Positions 14,962 to 15,844 of a stretch of DNA of 15,844 nucleotides are shown here, one piece after another; position 1 is the first letter of the stretch, and every line of letters starts with the position of its first letter. Source of the stretch: an uncultured Prevotella sp. GTDB lineage: Bacteria > Bacteroidota > Bacteroidia > Bacteroidales > Bacteroidaceae. The translations under genes and the position numbers were made by a program. Where the stretch lies: NCBI GenBank assembly GCA_900557035.1, contig USRA01000051.1, forward strand, positions 1 through 15,844, written 5' to 3'. The notes beneath the pieces are model-generated. The model ran no database searches. It saw nothing but the letters and a program-made list of their open reading frames with translations, and was not told the origin of the DNA.

Positions 14962-15844
14962 ATGGAACAGACATCTGTAACACAGGAATCTAAGGGATTC
15001 TACAAACTGAATTGGCTACAACGCATCGGATTCGGATCTGGAGACTTGGCACAAAACCTCATCTACCAGACCATCTGTATGTATCTGTTGTTCTTCTACA
15101 CCGACATCTACGGGCTCAATCCGGGTGTGGCAGCCACCATGTTCCTGGTGGTTCGCCTGGTCGATGTGCTTTGGGACCCACTGGTGGGAACTTATGTAGA
15201 TAAGCATAATCCACGTTGGGGTAAGTATCGTTCATATCTCGTATTGGCGGGTTTGCCGCTCACCGTGCTTGCCATCCTCTGCTTCTGGAATGGTATGGAG
15301 GGACAGACAGAAACCGTCAAGCTCATCTATGCCTATGTTACATACGTGGGTTTGTCAATGCTCTATACATTGATTAATGTGCCTTACGGAGCCTTGAACT
15401 CTTCGCTGACTCGCGATACAGACGAGATAACCATTCTTACTTCTGTACGTATGTTCATGGCAAATGTGGGTGGACTCTGTGTATCGGCAGGTGTTCCAAT
15501 CCTGGTGGCGATGCTCGCTGCAGCCAAGGATCTCCCTATCGAAATGGCACTCTTCATGGGTTTGGGCTCTCTGCCATCCTTCATCTTTATGCCACTGGTT
15601 CCTGCCATCAAGAAAAAGGTGGGTAAGAAAAATATGTTCTACATCTTCCTCACCGTGGCTATCGTGGGTATGGCGATGCTTTATTTCATCAGCAAGATGG
15701 GACCTGTAAAGGATCATATTACGCTGGTTTATATTGCACAGTTCATCAAGTCAACAGGTGTTATCGTGGCTACTGGATATATGTGGGCATTGATTCCGGA
15801 GGTTATCTCTTTTGCAGAATATACCAGCGGCAAGCGTATTGCCG
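14962..15844 (+). CDS. GPH-family (MelB/XynP-like) sugar:cation symporter (3' end outside window)
   Basis: An open frame from ATG 14962 runs off the window; 294 residues are visible of a family usually 450-500 long. The N-terminus holds family hallmarks: GFGSGDLAQNLIYQTICMYLLFFYTDIYGL, then RLVDVLWDPLVG with Asp68 and Asp72 spaced like the cation-binding Asp55/Asp59 of MelB, and D-KHNPRWGKYRSYL in the first cytoplasmic loop. About seven hydrophobic membrane segments are visible. NVPYGALNSSLTRDTDE is the typical conserved loop. Family members import mono- and oligosaccharides (melibiose, xylosides, glucuronides) across the inner membrane with Na+ or H+. Next to a GH67 and an esterase, xylo-oligosaccharides are the likely cargo (inference). 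It starts 63 bases after the esterase and has no promoter box, so it probably shares that operon. Confidence 0.94.
   Translation, partial: MEQTSVTQESKGFYKLNWLQRIGFGSGDLAQNLIYQTICMYLLFFYTDIYGLNPGVAATMFLVVRLVDVLWDPLVGTYVDKHNPRWGKYRSYLVLAGLPLTVLAILCFWNGMEGQTETVKLIYAYVTYVGLSMLYTLINVPYGALNSSLTRDTDEITILTSVRMFMANVGGLCVSAGVPILVAMLAAAKDLPIEMALFMGLGSLPSFIFMPLVPAIKKKVGKKNMFYIFLTVAIVGMAMLYFISKMGPVKDHITLVYIAQFIKSTGVIVATGYMWALIPEVISFAEYTSGKRIA

Noticed and set aside
1..15844. CRISPR arrays, tRNA/rRNA genes, insertion sequences, phage or defence genes
   Set aside because: No spaced direct-repeat arrays, cloverleaf-like sequences, transposase motifs or phage proteins were seen; all long frames are explained by PUL-type genes.

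Overview
The window looks like a piece of a Prevotella/Segatella-type (Bacteroidota) chromosome. Evidence: a SusC/SusD pair, a giant one-polypeptide hybrid two-component regulator, TAnnTTTG-type promoter boxes, near absence of Shine-Dalgarno sites, and acidic residues right after the lipoprotein cysteines. It reads as a polysaccharide utilization locus (PUL) aimed at glucuronoxylan. Both ends cut through genes: susC at the left and an inner-membrane sugar transporter at the right.

Left block (2-7272, + strand): susC (5' end missing), susD and a small surface lipoprotein of unknown fold form a tight operon closed by a strong hairpin-T terminator (5566-5609). A C10 (streptopain-like) cysteine peptidase gene starts 4 bases after the terminator's T-run and has no visible promoter of its own, so it probably depends on read-through. 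A second terminator region (7281-7387) separates it from the convergent block.

Middle block (7444-13448, - strand): a periplasmic GH67 alpha-glucuronidase, with all three expected active-site acids at family spacing, and upstream of it a 1305-residue hybrid two-component system (HTCS: propeller sensor, Y_Y_Y, one membrane span, histidine kinase, receiver, AraC-type DNA-binding domain). The HTCS gene has a complete -33/-7 promoter. The alpha-glucuronidase gene has only a -7 box.

Right block (13696-15844, + strand), divergent from the HTCS gene: a secreted two-domain SGNH esterase (probable xylan acetylesterase) and a GPH-family (MelB/XynP-like) symporter. The esterase promoter also shows only a -7 box, and the divergent spacer carries repeated GTTTC elements that could be regulator sites.

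Likely logic (inference): SusCD imports decorated xylo-oligosaccharides across the outer membrane. The esterase removes acetyl groups and GH67 removes methylglucuronic acid in the periplasm. The HTCS senses the oligosaccharides there and activates the debranching and transport genes, and the GPH carrier takes the trimmed sugars into the cytoplasm. No endoxylanase or xylosidase is in view; they would be expected beyond the edges. The layout HTCS/alpha-glucuronidase next to a divergent esterase/symporter resembles, from memory, the known xylanolytic cluster of Prevotella bryantii, so most of this is a recognisable system. The least ordinary parts are the peptidase attached to the PUL, its position behind a terminator, and the unassigned lipoprotein. 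I saw no tRNA, rRNA, CRISPR array, insertion sequence or phage gene.
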